Source: a virus. Taken from it: a stretch of DNA of 64,000 bases. The stretch's first letter is position 1, and every line of letters starts with the position of its first letter. This document shows, piece after piece, positions 63,180 to 64,000 of the stretch. The position numbers were made by a program, and so were the translations under genes. The DNA lies in IMG/VR virus record IMGVR_UViG_3300017767_000001, positions 1 to 64,000 of that record; one strand, written 5' to 3'. The notes under the pieces are model-generated. The model was not told where the DNA came from. It did no database searches and worked only from the letters and a program-made list of their open reading frames with translations.

Positions 63180-64000
63180 ATGTATGCTAAATTAGTATTC
63201 CCCGGCGACACCAAAACAGGGGAGCAGGTTAGGGACATTGTAAGGCTAATTACAAGCTCTACATCAAGTACTGCAAGCCTTTCAGGACTTGAGTTTATTA
63301 CAACCGCACAATCTACAGTATCAGGCGGAAATAGCGGATGGAGTTTACACTCTAGTTCGCCTTCTATTCCAAGTTCGGGGACCGCTGTAAGTGCAGCAGA
63401 CTCAAACTTTACACTAGAAGCTCCGTGTGTAACGAGTGGAAAGACAAAGTACTGCAGTATTCATGTAAATGGAAGCTGGACTCATGCGGCTGCAACTCAT
63501 ACTGGAGATGACTTTGCATTTACAGTGGCAAGTATTATAGATCCTGGTGCTGCTACCGAATTGATCAGTAATGGCTATAGTGGTACGAGTTCTAGTTATG
63601 GCGAAAACTATGGAATCTGCGGAAATACAGAGCATTCAGATCAAGGAATTCACATCTTTGCAGATAACCGAAGAATTATTATTCATGGAAAAGATGGAAA
63701 AAACCATACTGTAACATTAATTAATGGAGAATTTGCTGAAACCGATACCACAACTCGATATACTCTTGTTCCTCAAGCTCAAATGTGTTTAAGTAGTATG
63801 TATCATATTTCAGATCTAAGAAATGTTAGTTATCGAGGAGATACTTATACTCCTTGGGACGGCTTTAGCTATACAGTTCCTTTTATTAGCTTTTTAGAGT
63901 CAATGTACTCTTATCAAAGTGGTTGGACTGGAAAAATAAGATTTACAGGGTGGCATCAATACAACGATAGAGCTAGCTACGGTGGAAAATGCCGTTATCG
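63180..64000 (+). CDS. Fibre or receptor-binding protein, 3' end outside window
   Basis: Starts at ATG behind AAGGAGAAAATATA and stays open to the window edge (273 codons). MYAKLVFPGDTKTGEQVRDI, VRLITSSTSSTASLSG, then HVNGSWTHAAATHTGDDFAF and FADNRRIIIHGKDGKNHTVT. Beta-rich, no repeats in the visible part. Last of a row of fibre genes, probably a virion tip or adhesin. Family not recognised. Confidence 0.7.
   Translation, partial: MYAKLVFPGDTKTGEQVRDIVRLITSSTSSTASLSGLEFITTAQSTVSGGNSGWSLHSSSPSIPSSGTAVSAADSNFTLEAPCVTSGKTKYCSIHVNGSWTHAAATHTGDDFAFTVASIIDPGAATELISNGYSGTSSSYGENYGICGNTEHSDQGIHIFADNRRIIIHGKDGKNHTVTLINGEFAETDTTTRYTLVPQAQMCLSSMYHISDLRNVSYRGDTYTPWDGFSYTVPFISFLESMYSYQSGWTGKIRFTGWHQYNDRASYGGKCRY

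Noticed and set aside
1-64000. Temperate life style
   Set aside because: No integrase, excisionase, CI-like repressor or attachment repeats seen. The parS-like site alone is not enough, although regions outside the window are unknown.
1-64000. CRISPR arrays or insertion sequences
   Set aside because: No regular spacer-repeat pattern and no transposase; the repeats present are coding minisatellites in tail genes.
1-64000. Assignment to the T5 group because of the split ligase
   Set aside because: The tail tip genes are lambda-type and head genes HK97-type with a protease-capsid fusion, so only the ligase feature is shared.

Overview
The window is one contiguous stretch of a tailed double-stranded DNA bacteriophage (Caudoviricetes, siphovirus-type tail) and holds no bacterial housekeeping region. 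A Gram-negative, probably marine gammaproteobacterial host is inferred from the lambda-type spanin pair, near-perfect sigma-70 promoters, AGGAG ribosome sites, a parS-like site of the pseudomonad type, a Fur-box-like site, and an IscU that keeps the LPPVK motif read by the host chaperone HscA. No integrase, repressor, attachment site, tRNA or CRISPR array was seen.

Layout. (1) 1-8.2 kb, minus strand: short, translationally coupled operons, each behind a consensus promoter. They carry a two-gene NAD-dependent DNA ligase, a PC4-like protein, DUF3310, a pyrimidine-dimer-glycosylase-like protein, and a cassette with two peptidoglycan hydrolases, IscU, Hsp20 and several 26-52 aa membrane peptides. 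(2) 8.3-9.3 kb, plus strand: a leaderless operon with a SANT/Myb-like protein, ribosomal protein bS21 and a MazG-like pyrophosphohydrolase. (3) 9.4-11.3 kb: two candidate structured noncoding RNAs, about 330 nt (plus) and about 560 nt (minus), each with its own promoter and intrinsic terminator. (4) 11.3-13.5 kb, minus: small genes and a metallopeptidase. (5) 13.5-16.4 kb: a visibly GC-richer island with three tandem plus-strand promoters facing minus-strand genes, the parS-like palindrome, a PPK2-family kinase, a HAD phosphatase and the Fur-box-like site. (6) 16.4-64 kb, plus strand: cytosine methyltransferase, adhesin-like proteins, terminase, a block of small basic proteins, spanins, HK97-type head genes with a protease-capsid fusion, a lambda-type tail module (G/GT frameshift, tape measure, M, L, K, I, J) and long repeat-rich fibres. 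The last fibre gene runs off the window.

How it fits together. Nineteen promoters share an A-rich upstream element, TTGACA/T, a 17-nt spacer (two have 18) and a TATAAT-like -10. Their -35 element often overlaps the stop codon of the upstream gene. At least five SANT/HTH-like paralogues sit at or near the heads of separate transcription units. Three plus-strand units (bS21 operon, terminase, HNH/portal) appear to start transcription exactly at the AUG.

The most striking system is at the tail tip. The J-like protein carries a collagen-like Gly-X-Y segment with many Y-position prolines, and three bases after it lies a 2-oxoglutarate/Fe(II) oxygenase of the prolyl-4-hydroxylase type. Together with IscU, an L-like tail-tip protein that keeps the iron-sulfur cysteines, and the Fur-box-like site, this gives the genome a recurring iron theme. 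All functions are read from sequence motifs; none was checked by database search.
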